From positions 5,986,239-6,050,238 of the forward strand of contig CM044964.1 of NCBI GenBank assembly GCA_024516035.1: a stretch of DNA of 64,000 bases. The letters are read 5' to 3'. A program made the translations under genes and the position numbers. Positions 32,056 through 42,509 of the stretch are shown piece by piece (the stretch's first letter is position 1; the number at the start of each line of letters is the position of its first letter). This DNA is from Bactericera cockerelli. Taxonomy: Eukaryota; Arthropoda; Insecta; Hemiptera; Triozidae. The notes beneath the pieces were generated by a model that did no database searches, was not told where the DNA came from, and saw only the letters and a list, made by a program, of their open reading frames with translations.

Positions 32056-32255
32056 TGTCTCGGTAGCTCAGTGGTAAAGTCGGCACTCTGTGAATCCAGA
32101 GAATCCAGATGTCGTGGGTTCGAAACCCAGCCGGGACATGACAAATTTTATTATCCTCCCATTTGGCATTTTTACCACATAATAATATGTCTTGGGCTTA
32201 CTACTGGAATAATGGGACTTTAATAGTCATAATTGGGCATTGTAATTAAGGCGAT
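32056..32255 (+). mobile_element. SINE-D copy with a pairing tRNA acceptor stem
   Basis: Head from GTCTCGGTAGCTCAGTGGTA to GTTCGAAACCCAGCCGGGAC. Its first seven bases GTCTCGG pair with the last seven CCGGGAC. CAGAGAATCCAGA is a small duplication in the anticodon region. The body CCTCCCATTTGGCATTTTTA is followed by GGGCATTGTAATTAAGGCGA. Confidence 0.85.
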
Positions 32256-32834
32256 AAGTATTCATGATAGTTGATCGCACAATGTGCTGTTCGTTCTAAT
32301 TAGAGTCTGGCTATAACAACAACATATGGAGTGAAAGGGAACAATAATGTCTTTATCTATGATTCAGTTCTCTCAAGTATCCTCTCAGGTAAGGAACCGA
32401 ATATTATCATACTGTTCACTGCATACTTGGTAAGAAAAATCAGTCTTCACTTGACAAAAATAAATAGTCACTTTTCATTAGAACGAGTAGCAATTTGAAT
32501 AAAGATTTTACCAATTTGTCATCGATCCTTGAATGGATCATTTGTCAAACCCAATCTAGCGTGTGTAAACCGTCAACTCATCCTGCCAAATTGGCATTCC
32601 TTCTTACCATCAAGTCTGCCTCCTTTTGTTCAGGATTTTTTCAGGACACGCGATCGTGGGAACAGGTAAGAGTTGATTTCAACAAAAACCTAGTTAGTTC
32701 TTGTTTTGTTGCTGGTCTTCTCTGGTACTTTTTCCGGGGTTCAGAAATAAGAACCCTTTACAATCAACCCGATATAGTGGCACAATCTAGGAGTAGAAGT
32801 TTTTTTTTATACATACCTATAATTTACAAACTTG
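32256..32834. other. no confident gene; one micro-exon-like motif
   Basis: 32645-32665 (21 bases) is framed by TTTTTTCAG and GTAAGA and could read DTRSWEQ. Nothing else supports it. Confidence 0.3.
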
Positions 32835-33095
32835 CGTGTCTATTTATAAAACGCGGGAGATGGATGGGACGTGTTTGGAGGAAAGAAGATAAAATTCAAC
32901 TAAAGAAAGTGATAGAAGAAACACCCGAGGGTTCAAGACCAAGAGGAATACCGAGACTGTGATGGTTCGATCAAGTAGAAAAATATGTTGGAAAAATAGG
33001 AATCACAGTACAGAGAGCGCAGGATTGGAGAGTATGGAGGCATGTTGTAGACGAGGCCAAAAACCAACTAGGTTTAAAATGGCCATGAAGCTAAG
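32835..33095 (+). mobile_element. LINE reverse transcriptase C-terminal fragment, decayed
   Basis: GRWMGRVWRKEDKIQLKKVI ... PEGSRPRGIPRL, a stop at 32960, then WFDQVEKYVGKIG ... RAQDWRVWRHVVDEAKNQLG in the same frame. GH-V-x-R, GRP-x-LRW and W-R-x-x-V-x-E-A are the LINE C-terminal signature. It ends in (GGTAA)n at 33092. The in-frame stop shows it is dead. Confidence 0.82.
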
Positions 33096-33148
33096 GTAAG
33101 GTATTCTAGTACATCTTCTCACTTTTCTGTTTATACTGATTAAAATAG

Positions 33149-33223
33149 AGGTTAGTCGATGGCATGGATAATGGAATCTATTACCTTCTGATGAGAGCAA
33201 ACAAGCTCGAAACAGCTGTGCAG
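33149..33223 (+). CDS. duplicated 75-base exon, copy 1 (unknown gene)
   Basis: Acceptor AAAATAG at 33142-33148 and donor CAG|GTATGT at 33223/33224. Encodes RLVDGMDNGIYYLLMRANKL plus ETAVQ, 25 codons, phase 0 both sides. The helix-like L-L-M-R-A-N-K-L-E-T-A-V pattern would suit a TPR/alpha-solenoid trafficking protein, but I do not recognise the gene. Copy 2 at 34923-34997 differs mainly at DNGI versus DIQN. The intron flanks are also duplicated (TCTGTTTATACTGATTAAAA before, GATATTCATGTACATCTAG after), so this is a genomic duplication of exon plus flanks. Confidence 0.5.
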
Positions 33224-33301
33224 GTATGTTTTGATATTCATGTACATCTAGTACAACTTCTCACTTTTCTGTTTATACTGATACTGATCTTTGGGCCACA
33301 T

Positions 33302-33336
33302 AACACGTCCGCCGCCACATCGATCAAGCTACTTAG
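33302..33336 (-). mobile_element. SINE-A head fragment
   Basis: CGTCCGCCGCCACATCGATC and AAGCTACTTAGG. Confidence 0.55.
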
Positions 33337-33821
33337 GAGTATGATAAAAAAACAATAAACAAATCTTTAATGGATGAATTGTGTAAAATTTACTTTCAAG
33401 CTTAGCATTATATGTATATGAAACATAATATCTTAATAACTAATTTTAATTTTAAAGTACCTATTTACACACCTAGGGAAACAACAAAATATTTCTAAGA
33501 AAGCGTCATTTAACAATTAAATTGAATCACAAAATGTCTTGGCTCAGAAGAATCACCAGAATAATCTTAAATACTAAAACTTAGGTTTAAAAATTAAAAT
33601 AAACTTAATGTTTAAAAGTAATAAATTGTTTCCTTAAAAAATACCTAACTAAATTAAAAAAAAAAATGAAAGCATTATTTGGAATCAATGCATGAATGTA
33701 GTTTATTCTAAAATCAGGTCTTTGCAAAGAACCTATGATTGTTGAAATCTTAACAAATGTCTTTTAGTCTACATATTTTGAAACAAATTGGCTTAACTTT
33801 TGGCACTCGTGAAGCAGTTTC
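33337..33821. other. no gene seen
   Basis: Very AT-rich spacer between the two copies of the duplicated exon. Confidence 0.4.
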
Positions 33822-33834
33822 AAGCTTGATGTCT

Positions 33835-34096
33835 TTTTTTTTTTTAAGTGGGGTTTAACGTCGCTTTCAACTGCCATGGTCATATCACGACGGGGGTTTT
33901 ACCCTCCATTCGCAGGAAACTCACAAACCTGCTACTCACATTGACCTCACCCAGCCTGAGTGGGGCCGGGAAAAGCCAGCGTCACGAGAATTAGAATTTG
34001 AATGGTCACCCATCCAAGTCTTAACCTCGCTGGATGTCGCTTAACTTCGGTGTTCTGAAGGGAACCGGTGTATTCAACATGCCATCGACGCTGGCT
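33835..34096 (-). mobile_element. SINE-G, full length, 13-bp target duplication
   Basis: Flanked by AAGCTTGATGTCT at 33822-33834 and 34097-34109. On the minus strand the 5' end (34096) is AGCCAGCGTCGATGGCATGT, then the 5S-like GAACACCGAAGTTAAGCGAC, GGATGGGTGACCATTCAAAT (box C-like), the central domain CAGGCTGGGTGAGGTCAATG, GAATGGAGGGTAAAACCCCC, and GACGTTAAACCCCACTTAAA into poly(A). 262 bp including the tail. Confidence 0.93.
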
Positions 34097-34203
34097 AAGC
34101 TTGATGTCTGATTTCTACAAGAAATATGATCTCAACTGGCAATGATGGACATTTCCATACAAATCATCAAGTATTCAGTTAAAATTTTAAATACTCATTT
34201 GTT

Positions 34204-34353
34204 TAATAACTTATCATATTCGTGTTAATCACTTTCATGATATCACAACTACTCAAACTCGCTTTACTAAATCTACGCTGAAACCGGGACTTGAACCACC
34301 GACCTCCAGGTTACAAGTTCGCCGCCTTATCGATCAAGCTACTGAGGTCGGTC
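34204..34353 (-). mobile_element. SINE-A copy, near full length
   Basis: Antisense TTATCATATTCGTGTTAATC, TTTCATGATATCACAACTAC, GGGACTTGAACCACCGACCT, GATCAAGCTACTGAGGTCGG. Good reference copy. Confidence 0.85.
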
Positions 34354-34920
34354 ATTTTTTAATACCTATAATTATTAAATTTTATTGAATGATTTACTAA
34401 TGCTTTTTGTTGAGATGCTGAAATAGAAAGCTGCACCATGTGGTCAACTGGTCATGCATCAGTTAAATGTACAGTACAGCCATCTGAGATAACTAATAAA
34501 GTTAATATACTTGAAAAGTTCCTGATTACTGTCTAATAATTACGCACTAAGGGAGAAATTAAAAAGCGTTTTTATAATACCTTTGTGGAGCTAAGTCTAG
34601 ATTTTGTGTACTATCTTAGATGAGGAAAACCGATGTTAAGTTATGACTTGATATCTCAATTTTGTCTATGAATTTCGCTCTAATCTTTCCTGTCTTAAAT
34701 TTCCTGATATATTATTTTCCCTGAATGTGTCAGATTTTTTTTTAGAAGATTCGCAGTGGGCCAAAAATGAACCCATACAGCCACTTTATGAATGTGTCGG
34801 ATGAAAATGTGTTCAAGTAGCTCGTAGCTATTACCAAGAAATTGAAGGTAAACATATTTTGCAGCAAACTGTAGATCTCTCGGCCTCATGTTACTCTTCT
34901 GTTTATACTGATTAAAATAG
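34354..34920. other. no confident gene; possible decayed exon at 34746-34847
   Basis: TTTTTTTTAG at 34736-34745 and AAG|GTAAAC at 34847/34848 frame a 102-base stretch reading DSQWAKNEPIQPLYECVG, an in-frame TGA, then KCVQVARSYYQEIE. It could have preceded the duplicated exon, but the stop makes it broken or spurious. Confidence 0.3.
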
Positions 34921-34922
34921 AG

Positions 34923-34997
34923 AGGTTAGTTGATGGCATGGATATTCAGAACTATTACCTGCTGATGAGAGCCAATAAGCTCGAAACAGCTGTCCAG
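34923..34997 (+). CDS. duplicated 75-base exon, copy 2 (unknown gene)
   Basis: Encodes RLVDGMDIQNYYLLMRANKL plus ETAVQ; donor CAG|GTATGT at 34997/34998. The acceptor is ambiguous: TAG at 34918-34920 would add two bases and shift the entry phase, AG at 34921-34922 keeps phase 0 like copy 1. The extra AG here is the main difference at the border. Most substitutions relative to copy 1 are silent or conservative, which fits selection on both, but the sample is tiny. No next exon on the plus strand was found before the oppositely oriented CRAL-TRIO gene begins at 35102. Confidence 0.5.
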
Positions 34998-35101
34998 GTA
35001 TGTTCTGATATTCATGTACATCTAGAACAACTTCTCACTCTTCTGTTTATACTGATTATACTGATGTGGTTGGCTCCAGAATATCACAACTCAGAAGTTT
35101 C

Positions 35102-35256
35102 TCAATCGACTGCCAGTTTTTTGAAGGAGCCTTGCACTCCGAACGTTTCGACATCTGCATCATTGTTCGTCTGCTTGTACAGGTCGAGATTCGCCTTGAT
35201 CATCTCATTCTCTTGGAACCAGGACCTCTCCTCTTCGAACTGATGCAGGATCTTGT
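35102..35256 (-). CDS. CRAL-TRIO (alpha-tocopherol-transfer-like) protein, last exon
   Basis: Minus strand: acceptor TATTTATTTTCAG|ACAAG at 35257/35256, stop TGA at 35104-35102. After two phase-completing bases it reads KILHQFEEERSWFQENEMIK, then ANLDLYKQTNNDADVETFGVQGSFKKLAVD and stop. The ending E-x-x-R-x-(W/Y)-F-x-x-(N/D)-E and FG-(V/I)-(E/Q)-GSF-(K/R)-KL-x-(V/I)-D is the standard C terminus of insect CRAL-TRIO proteins: soluble lipid carriers that bind tocopherol-, retinoid- or phosphoinositide-like ligands. It joins in phase to 37400-37301. Confidence 0.88.
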
Positions 35257-35591
35257 CTGAAAATAAATACATAACTTATTAAAAATATGATGAAAAGGTA
35301 AGTAATTTATCTATTTATTTAATAAGTTAACGGGAGATACCCAGTTTTACAATGTGACCTTAGTCTTAATACTAATATTAATATAAAAAGAATTTCAAAG
35401 GAAAATACAGATGAAGAAGATAAATAAAATGACATGGAAAGTTGGTACATATTAGTTTAAATTATTGGGTGTTTAAAATAAATGAAAATGTTGATCAATG
35501 TCAAATAGATGCCAGATTTTATAACATGAAAATTGTCCCTGAATAAAATAATCAAATTGTAAATGTATAAAAAGCTATGACAGTCATTGAA

Positions 35592-35851
35592 TCTCTATAT
35601 ATAAAACAGAAAAAAGGACTACCTACCTACCTACCTACCTACCTACCTACCTATGTTTGTTTGTCCGGAGTTGTTTAGCCAAAACGGTAAGAGCTAGCGA
35701 AAAATGTCTCAGAATTGACCCCCCCAAAACCGTTATCGCTTTGTCCAGAAAAATTATAAAAAGTTCAAAAAGGCATTGCTGTCCAGCAGTACGGCCATGC
35801 CTTGGTAAATTTGAAATTTAGTCCCGTTGCAAAGCACGGGCAAACGGCTAG
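35592..35851 (+). mobile_element. Helitron-like non-autonomous element 3
   Basis: Begins TCTCTATATATAAAACAG after an A and ends with a CCCGTTGC-AA-AGCACGGG-like hairpin, then CAAACGGCTAG before a T. 260 bp. (CTAC)n at 35617-35652 is internal. A different family from the two at 10.6 and 17.9 kb, but with the same end rules. Confidence 0.75.
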
Positions 35852-35949
35852 TTTGATAATAAAATAGTCAATAAATAAAATAAATGTGTGACTGTCGTTG
35901 AACGAGATAATAAAATAGTCAATAAATAAAATAAAATTAATAATAATAA

Positions 35950-36140
35950 TAACACTCTTTAGTGGAAGGTTAATGCTCTACCACCTAACCACCACCTAAC
36001 CCTCAGAGTCTTATTATTATGTGGTTACAAACTCAAATTAATGAGGAAAAATTCATGCACTGGGTGAAATTCGAACCAACAGACCATTACGTTACCTGGC
36101 TTAACAGACTAGCGCGTTAACCACTTGACTACTAGTTCAC
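35950..36140 (-). mobile_element. SINE-B copy
   Basis: CTCTTTAGTGGAAGGTTAAT, ATTATGTGGTTACAAACTCA, AATTCGAACCAACAGACCAT, GCGCGTTAACCACTTGACTA. Confidence 0.82.
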
Positions 36141-36171
36141 AGAGTAAGTAGAGAGGGGCAAATGAATACTT

Positions 36172-36335
36172 TTTTAAAAGGTAGTTGTGCCCAAGAATTG
36201 CTTTTGAATTACTTCAGGGCACTTTGACCTCTGTATTCATGCCATTCCAGAAACTAAAAATTTGGTCAATATTTTCCGCTCTAGCTGGAATTAGAACCCA
36301 CAACCTCCCGGTCTGCAACCAAACGCTCTGCACCG
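36172..36335 (-). mobile_element. SINE-H copy, diverged
   Basis: Antisense AGGTAGTTGTGCCCAAGAAT, TTCAGGGCACTTTGACCTCT, TTCATGCCATTCCAGAAACT, GGAATTAGAACCCACAACCT, CCAAACGCTCTGCACC. Confidence 0.72.
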
Positions 36336-36470
36336 AATAATGAAGGGTTGGGTGGAAGAGATTGCCACAGGCAATAACACCCTTTAGGTAGGGCATTATT
36401 GCCTTCATTCCAAAAATAACTTCATTCTCTTATTTTTTTGTTCCTGTATCTTTGCTTAATCTTATTGTTT
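36336..36470 (+). mobile_element. family M 3'-end fragment
   Basis: GGTTGGGTGGAAGAGATTGC, hairpin ATTGCC-ACA-GGCAAT, followed by a T-rich end. Confidence 0.6.
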
Positions 36471-36587
36471 TTCTTTATAATTTCATTATATTTTACTATA
36501 ATTATATATATATATTTTGGTTATATACATAATTATAGTATATACATAATTATGTATTTAACATAATTATGTTATATACATAAATAC

Positions 36588-36945
36588 AGCCTCCGTGGCG
36601 TAATGGTTGAGACTACTGCACGTAGTCCAGAGTTCCCGAGTTCAACTCCCGGCTGGGGCAGACTTTTCGAAGAAAATTCTGTTCCATCCAAACACGTGAG
36701 GCTGTCATTTCCGGCCCTACCCAGGCTGGGTGAGGTTAATGTGGGTAGCTGGTACGATTCCCAGCGAATGGAGGGTAAAACCCCCGTCCCAATCCAGGAC
36801 TTTAAAATCAAATAGAATCGTTGGCGTTAGGAAGGGCATCCAGCCATGAAAAACGTGCTCCACCCTACCAACCTCAACCATGAGGTTGAACAATGCCGAC
36901 CCCAAAAGCAACATATTCTAATATGGGATAAAGGCAAGGGAGATT
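36588..36945 (+). mobile_element. SINE-F copy with tail 2
   Basis: CAGCCTCCGTGGCGTAATGG head, CCCGAGTTCAACTCCCGGCT B box, central domain 36720-36790, then tail 2: TTGGCGTTAGGAAGGGCATC, CAACCTCAACCATGAGGTTG, AACAATGCCGACCCC. Upstream 36485-36585 is an AT-palindrome tract; downstream is (ATA)n at 36970. Confidence 0.88.
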
Positions 36946-37300
36946 TATGTATATATTTTTGTTCTACCTAATAAATAATAATAATAATAATAATATGAAG
37001 GTCAGCTCTAATGAATATTGGATCAAATTACATGAATACCATTGGAAGTTAACTATAATTAAGCATTGATTCAAAATAATAAACTGATCAAAATCGATAT
37101 TGGTCGGTGGTGCGAATCCCAAGTTTGATAAACATTTAAGTGGTAATTAAAAAAAAAAAAAAAAACAATAGTGCTAAAAAAATGATTTTATGATAACTTA
37201 AATAAAAAAGAGTGACCGATTACAATACTCTCTATAGGTAATAAACAGTATAGGTAGATAGAAGGTAAAATCTGTTGAATGAAAGCGTTTCTCAACTTAC

Positions 37301-37400
37301 TGGCCATCTTGATGACCGAGGCTCCATCGCCCCCAAACTCGTGAGGCACCACATCTTTGGGAACAGCTTCAAAAAGTCTCTCCGGCTCGTTGAAGTACAT
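37301..37400 (-). CDS. CRAL-TRIO protein, penultimate exon
   Basis: Minus strand: acceptor CCATTACTTCCAG|ATG at 37401/37400, donor GCCA|GTAAGT at 37301/37300. It reads MYFNEPERLFEAVPKDVVPH, then EFGGDGASVIKMA plus one base. The L-(F/Y)-E-x-VPK-x-x-(L/V)-P-x-E-(Y/F)-GG block is the signature end of the CRAL-TRIO lipid-binding domain. The 100-base exon enters in phase 0 and leaves with one base, which the 35256 exon completes (A+AC). The frame stays open for 15 more codons upstream (SYKYLPGLLPHYFQ), so the true exon could start earlier. N-terminal exons (CRAL-TRIO_N, lipid pocket) were not found; they may lie beyond the transposon at 37.6 kb or in a gap. Confidence 0.85.
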
Positions 37401-38149
37401 CTGGAAGTAATGGGGTAGCAGACCCGGCAGGTATTTATAAGACATAATGGCAAATTAGACAAATTAGACAAAACGGGGACAAATAAGAAAAAAAGGGGGT
37501 TAAGTGGCAAAGAATGTCTAAGGCTTTAACTTCGGCCGGATTACAAAACAATTGTAATTTAAAATTAATATTGATCTTTATTATTATTATTGTTTGTACA
37601 TACCGTAAGACGGGGTTACTTTGCTCCACTTTTAAGATATTTCTTACAAAATGTTGCATAACTTTTTTATTATTCCAAATAAACAATTAATTAATAATTC
37701 ATTTTGTAGGCAAGGACATTGTTTTTCAATAAAAATTAGAAACTTTCGTTTTCCATTTGCTAACTATGAAAAAAACTCAACTAATCTTTGGAGCAATTTT
37801 ACCCCATAGGTGGGGTTACATTGCACCACCTGTGATACGCTGTAGGAAATCCCTATTTTAGACGTAGTGGAGCAAAATAAAACTGCTCAGTTTTTATAGC
37901 ATGTGAGAGAGAATTTAAAACTAAGAAAACAGAAAAAAAATCTGGTGTAAACATCACACGACTTTCCTTATCATATTAGGAATGGGAACAGGACCAAAAG
38001 CCACTGGTGACTCAAAGGTAACAGTTAGCTAAAAATCAAAGCCAAATTCGTAATCAGCATCTCAAAATCATTGGATTTGATATGTCACAATCCCCATCTA
38101 GGATGAATAATAAAAAAGTTAGTCAAAGCGGGTCCCCCCCAAAATACCG

Positions 38150-38737
<588 letters not shown>

Positions 38738-39041
38738 TATTGATTTTTCATGTAGGTACCATTTATTAAAAAAAGAGTTAAAACTCATATAAATGCCTAG
38801 AAATTATCCAGCCATAATTTAAGGGAAAAAACTATGATCAACTTTGAGAACTGATAACAGCAGCAACAACTTGTTGAATGAGTGTTTTGATCATTAGGCA
38901 CGACTGTCAAATCATAACAATTATTTTGGGAGGATTTATTTTTAGATACAGTGCATTCTGTTTCCACGAGAGGGCTGCACATGATGGACATAAAGTGGAG
39001 CAATTTTACCCCTTAAGGCGCAAACTAAACCCGTCTTACGG

Positions 39042-39514
39042 TACTTCTATTTTTTTTAAAAAAATAATAGTTATTAATTTTTTGTCGATGATTGTTTTGT
39101 AAAAAAAAGTGTAAATAAATAAATAAAATAAACAAATCAGACGTAAAGTTTGGAATGTTTTTTCGAAATGTCAACAGCACATTACCAACAAAAAAAATTC
39201 GACGAATACAATACTTTCCTTATTATAGAATAGAGAAAGTAAAAAAATACGACAAATTCCGACTGTTGATTTTTATGGCCTAAAAATCGAAAAAATTGAT
39301 ACCCTTTTTTCAATTTTTTGTGTTTTTGCTTAGAATTACTACTAATTTAGAAATTTAAACAGATATGTCTATTTGTATAATATAAAGCACATTGCATAAC
39401 TAAAATAAATGCAAGGCGTACATACAAATCAGGTCGTAAAAGTTTGAATTTTCTGTGGTGAAACTTGTGGTAGAATATCTACAGTAATATTAAAAACGGT
39501 TTCGTTGAACAGAA
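39042..39514. other. no gene; family N end fragment
   Basis: AT-rich; 39203-39245 repeats the GACGAATACAATACTTTCCT end of family N. Confidence 0.5.
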
Positions 39515-39614
39515 NNNNNNNNNNNNNNNNNNNNNNNNNNNNNNNNNNNNNNNNNNNNNNNNNNNNNNNNNNNNNNNNNNNNNNNNNNNNNNNNNNNNNN
39601 NNNNNNNNNNNNNN
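39515..39614. other. assembly gap (100 N)
   Basis: Placeholder gap. Confidence 0.99.
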
Positions 39615-40650
39615 AGAGTATCTCTTGAAAACTCATAGCAAGTAGGACAGCAGGATTTACTTATTTGTGAACTTCTATCTCGCATCTATTTTAATAGTAT
39701 GGATGTATGAATATTATTAGAATAATTATGTTCAATGTTCTTTTCTTCAACTTCAATAGAAAAAATCTAATATACGATAGTTATCTAATTTTCTACTTAA
39801 TATTACGAAAAAACAGTAGTGAGTTACTTAGACAAATGCTATTATCAGGTGTCTCGACAATGCTGTGCTACCCACTAAAATTATTATGTACCAAATAATA
39901 AACAGAAAACCCTTCTATACATTTTACATTCTATATTTTTTTCTGTGAGATGAAGTTTCTTCAAGATAGGATCAACATTATGCTTAAAAACGTATATTGC
40001 CCCTTCCGATTGCAGATCTAAACTTAAAGGTCCCGGCGGCACGTGTTAACGACCTTTGATCGAGCTGAAACTTTTTCCAGATTTTTTTAATATTAATTGG
40101 AACCATATTTTGCCGATGGAGCGGAAAAAATCTGAAGGAAAAAATCCTCCTCTATAGCTAAGGGCCACCCTAGTGTTCATATTAGAACTAATTCTATAGA
40201 AGTGGCCAGTATAATAACAATATCGGATGTATTGGGAACCAGTTGATTGAGTGATTGGATTTTCCACTGGTGTCATCCACTCATCTTTCACTAGCAAGCG
40301 TGATTTACTGTCACTTCCACTTGAGTTTCCTTCAACTCTCGATTTCGTTTCCATAGAGATCCAACTAATAATAATCATTTGCCCGGTAAACGGGTGTTAA
40401 CGGAACAAGTCATCTGTACAAAAATAAAAAAAAAATAAAAAAAGTTAAAATTATCACAGATATATGGTGTCACAAATGATGGTAAAGATAAACTGTCTCT
40501 TTACTTGTATAGGATGGCTGTATGGAATGGTCTTGCCAACCAATGTCAAAAAAAAAAAAAAAATACTTGTATAGGCGTTCTTCACACCTCTGCCAAGTGT
40601 TTGATAAGCCAAGAAAAGATAAATGTATCACTCTCAACTTGAACTTACAA
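39615..40650. other. no supported gene
   Basis: A 110-codon minus frame at 40378-40046 (METKSRVEGNSSGSDSKSRL) has no recognised domain, and repeats adjoin it. The family-M-like end GGCTGTATGGAATGGTCTTG with (A)n is at 40508-40562. Confidence 0.4.
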
Positions 40651-40654
40651 ATAA

Positions 40655-40812
40655 TAATACTACTCTTCAAAACATTTTCTACCACCTAACCTATGTGGTC
40701 ATATTACACGTTGAAAAGTTAAAAATTTCATGCATTGGATGGTATTCGAATAATTGCATACCTCTATGCAACCTGGTTTACCAGACTAGCGCATTAACCA
40801 TTTGACTATATG
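40655..40812 (-). mobile_element. SINE-B copy, diverged
   Basis: ACTACTCTTCAAAACATTTT, ACCTATGTGGTCATATTACA, TGGTATTCGAATAATTGCAT, ACCAGACTAGCGCATTAACC. Confidence 0.72.
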
Positions 40813-42185
40813 TATATGTATATGATAGTGAAAAGCTTCACGATAGTTTCATGAAGTTTCTTCAAGGCAGAATCAAAAAATCACTTCCTCTTTTAATTGA
40901 AATAGTGTAAATAGTGTCTAGAAGTACCCACTGAGGTATGAAAGTTGCAAGCTTAAATTCAATTTCTCGTCTAGAACTATTGACGTATACACCTATGTAG
41001 CTATAGTAGATAGTAGTAAAAGCTGGGGTATTATTTGTTACATTGTTCAAATTAGAAATCCTATAGGTAATGTTATATTTTAATATTTTATATAAAGTAT
41101 TAGAATATAGTAGTAACAGCAACAAAGAAATCAACCACAGCTATAAAATGTTTAAAAAGCATGTTGAATGTTTTCTACTTTTCTCCCAGAGCTTCTTAAA
41201 AACCACAAAAGTCTTCTGATAGAGCTCATCGCAGCCGTAAGTATCATTACTATAATAACTAGTAGGCGTATTAGCAACCACATAGTTGTATATTACTTTG
41301 ATAGCGAGTAAAAGGTAATGATGGGCAGCAGAATGGGCCTGGCTTGGAGGTTTGAACTATTCACTTTGCTATAAGTGTCGATCTAATGTCAAAAGTTAAA
41401 ATAAAATCTCGCCTCACAGTGAATGATGGATCCACAACGATGGATCGATACCAACACTTTCATTTAAGCGTTCTGAACATCAAAAGAAGAGAAATGCAAA
41501 CCAAAGTTGAGATGAAGCTATAAAATTTCAGAAGAATTTAAAGAGAAAAAGAGAGATAGTGAGCGGGGATGTAAAGTAGAAAAAATATTGGATTGAGAAT
41601 TTTTGGACAAATGAGAAGGAAAAAAGATGCAGAGGGGATAAAAATTGAAAGATTAAAGATGAGTTATGATAGTGGAAAACTTAAGAGAACTAAGACAGAA
41701 AAAGACAAAGTAATTGAATTACAAGAATTGTATACAAATGAGGAGAAACTGCTTGCATAGGTAGAAGAGTAATACTTATACTGGACATAATATCAGTTGA
41801 GATACAGGGCTAAGATTAGAAATATTTGAAAATAAAAAAAGTTACTGAGCCAAAACTAAATGGAATAATGAAAAATGATTGACTTGAATGTAAGGAGAAG
41901 AAAGAGAGGAATAATTATGTATTGAAGTAAGAAACTCACATCTCTAAGTATCTGAACTGGTTCAGGCCAGAAAAAAAAAAATGATTAAAGAGAAAAAACA
42001 AATAAATAGATTAAGAACACATTACAAAACCTATAATCATTTATTTAAAACTTTAAATATGTTCACAACCTGAAATAGTAAAAGTCGTTCTGAGCAGTAG
42101 TTTGTTGTTTTAGGGTTCTCTATAAGTCACTGTATTTTTGAAAAATGTATTTTCTTCTGTGAAAACATGCTTTTTAATTTTACTT
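40813..42185. other. no confident gene; splice-framed 47-base stretch at 41190-41236
   Basis: CTTTTCTCCCAG and GCC|GTAAGT frame 47 bases reading LLKNHKSLLIELIAA in one frame. The opposite strand is also open over about 70 codons (YGCDELYQKTFVVFKKLWEK). Either could be an exon; I cannot choose. Confidence 0.3.
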
Positions 42186-42265
42186 GAAGAGAATGCCGAA
42201 GACGCATCATCACTACCCTTGTGGTATTATCAATCGTAAAACTTTGTCTTTACAAAAGACCATTA
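42186..42265 (+). mobile_element. family L retroelement 3' end
   Basis: GAAGAGAATGCCGAAGACGC, CATCACTACCCTTGTGGTAT. Confidence 0.55.
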
Positions 42266-42284
42266 TGTCAAATAATAATAATAA

Positions 42285-42470
42285 TAATATCGCCTTATTT
42301 ATACTGCCCGATTAGGACTATGAAGCCCTATTATTCCACCAGTAAGCCCAAGACGTATTATTATGTGGTAAAAATCCCAAATGGGAAGAAAACTTCTCAT
42401 GTCCCGGCTGGGTTTCGAACCCGCGACCCCTGGAATCTTTGTATTTACAGAGTGGCGCCTTTATCTTTCT
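42285..42470 (-). mobile_element. SINE-D copy
   Basis: (ATT)n tail on the left (antisense), ATCGCCTTATTTATACTGCC, TATTCCACCAGTAAGCCCAA, CATGTCCCGGCTGGGTTTCG and GTGGCGCCTTTAT. The head is cut by the next element. Confidence 0.82.
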
Positions 42471-42509
42471 TTTCCATTTCTTTTAATATCCTTACATCTT
42501 ATTTTTGCC

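Larger units (their letters stand above)
35257..37300 (-). other. CRAL-TRIO intron carrying several mobile elements
   Basis: Donor GTAAGT (antisense 37295-37300), acceptor TTTTCAG (antisense 35257-35263). It holds a Helitron-like element, SINE-B, SINE-H, a family M end and SINE-F. A 28-base duplication GATAATAAAATAGTCAATAA lies at 35855 and 35908. Confidence 0.75.

Noticed and set aside
32056..32142. Possible functional tRNA gene
   Set aside because: The stem pairs, but the anticodon region has a small duplication and the locus continues into a SINE-D body.
34746..34847. Exon upstream of the duplicated 75-base exon
   Set aside because: Splice borders look fair but an in-frame TGA at 34802-34804 interrupts it; kept only as a possible relic.
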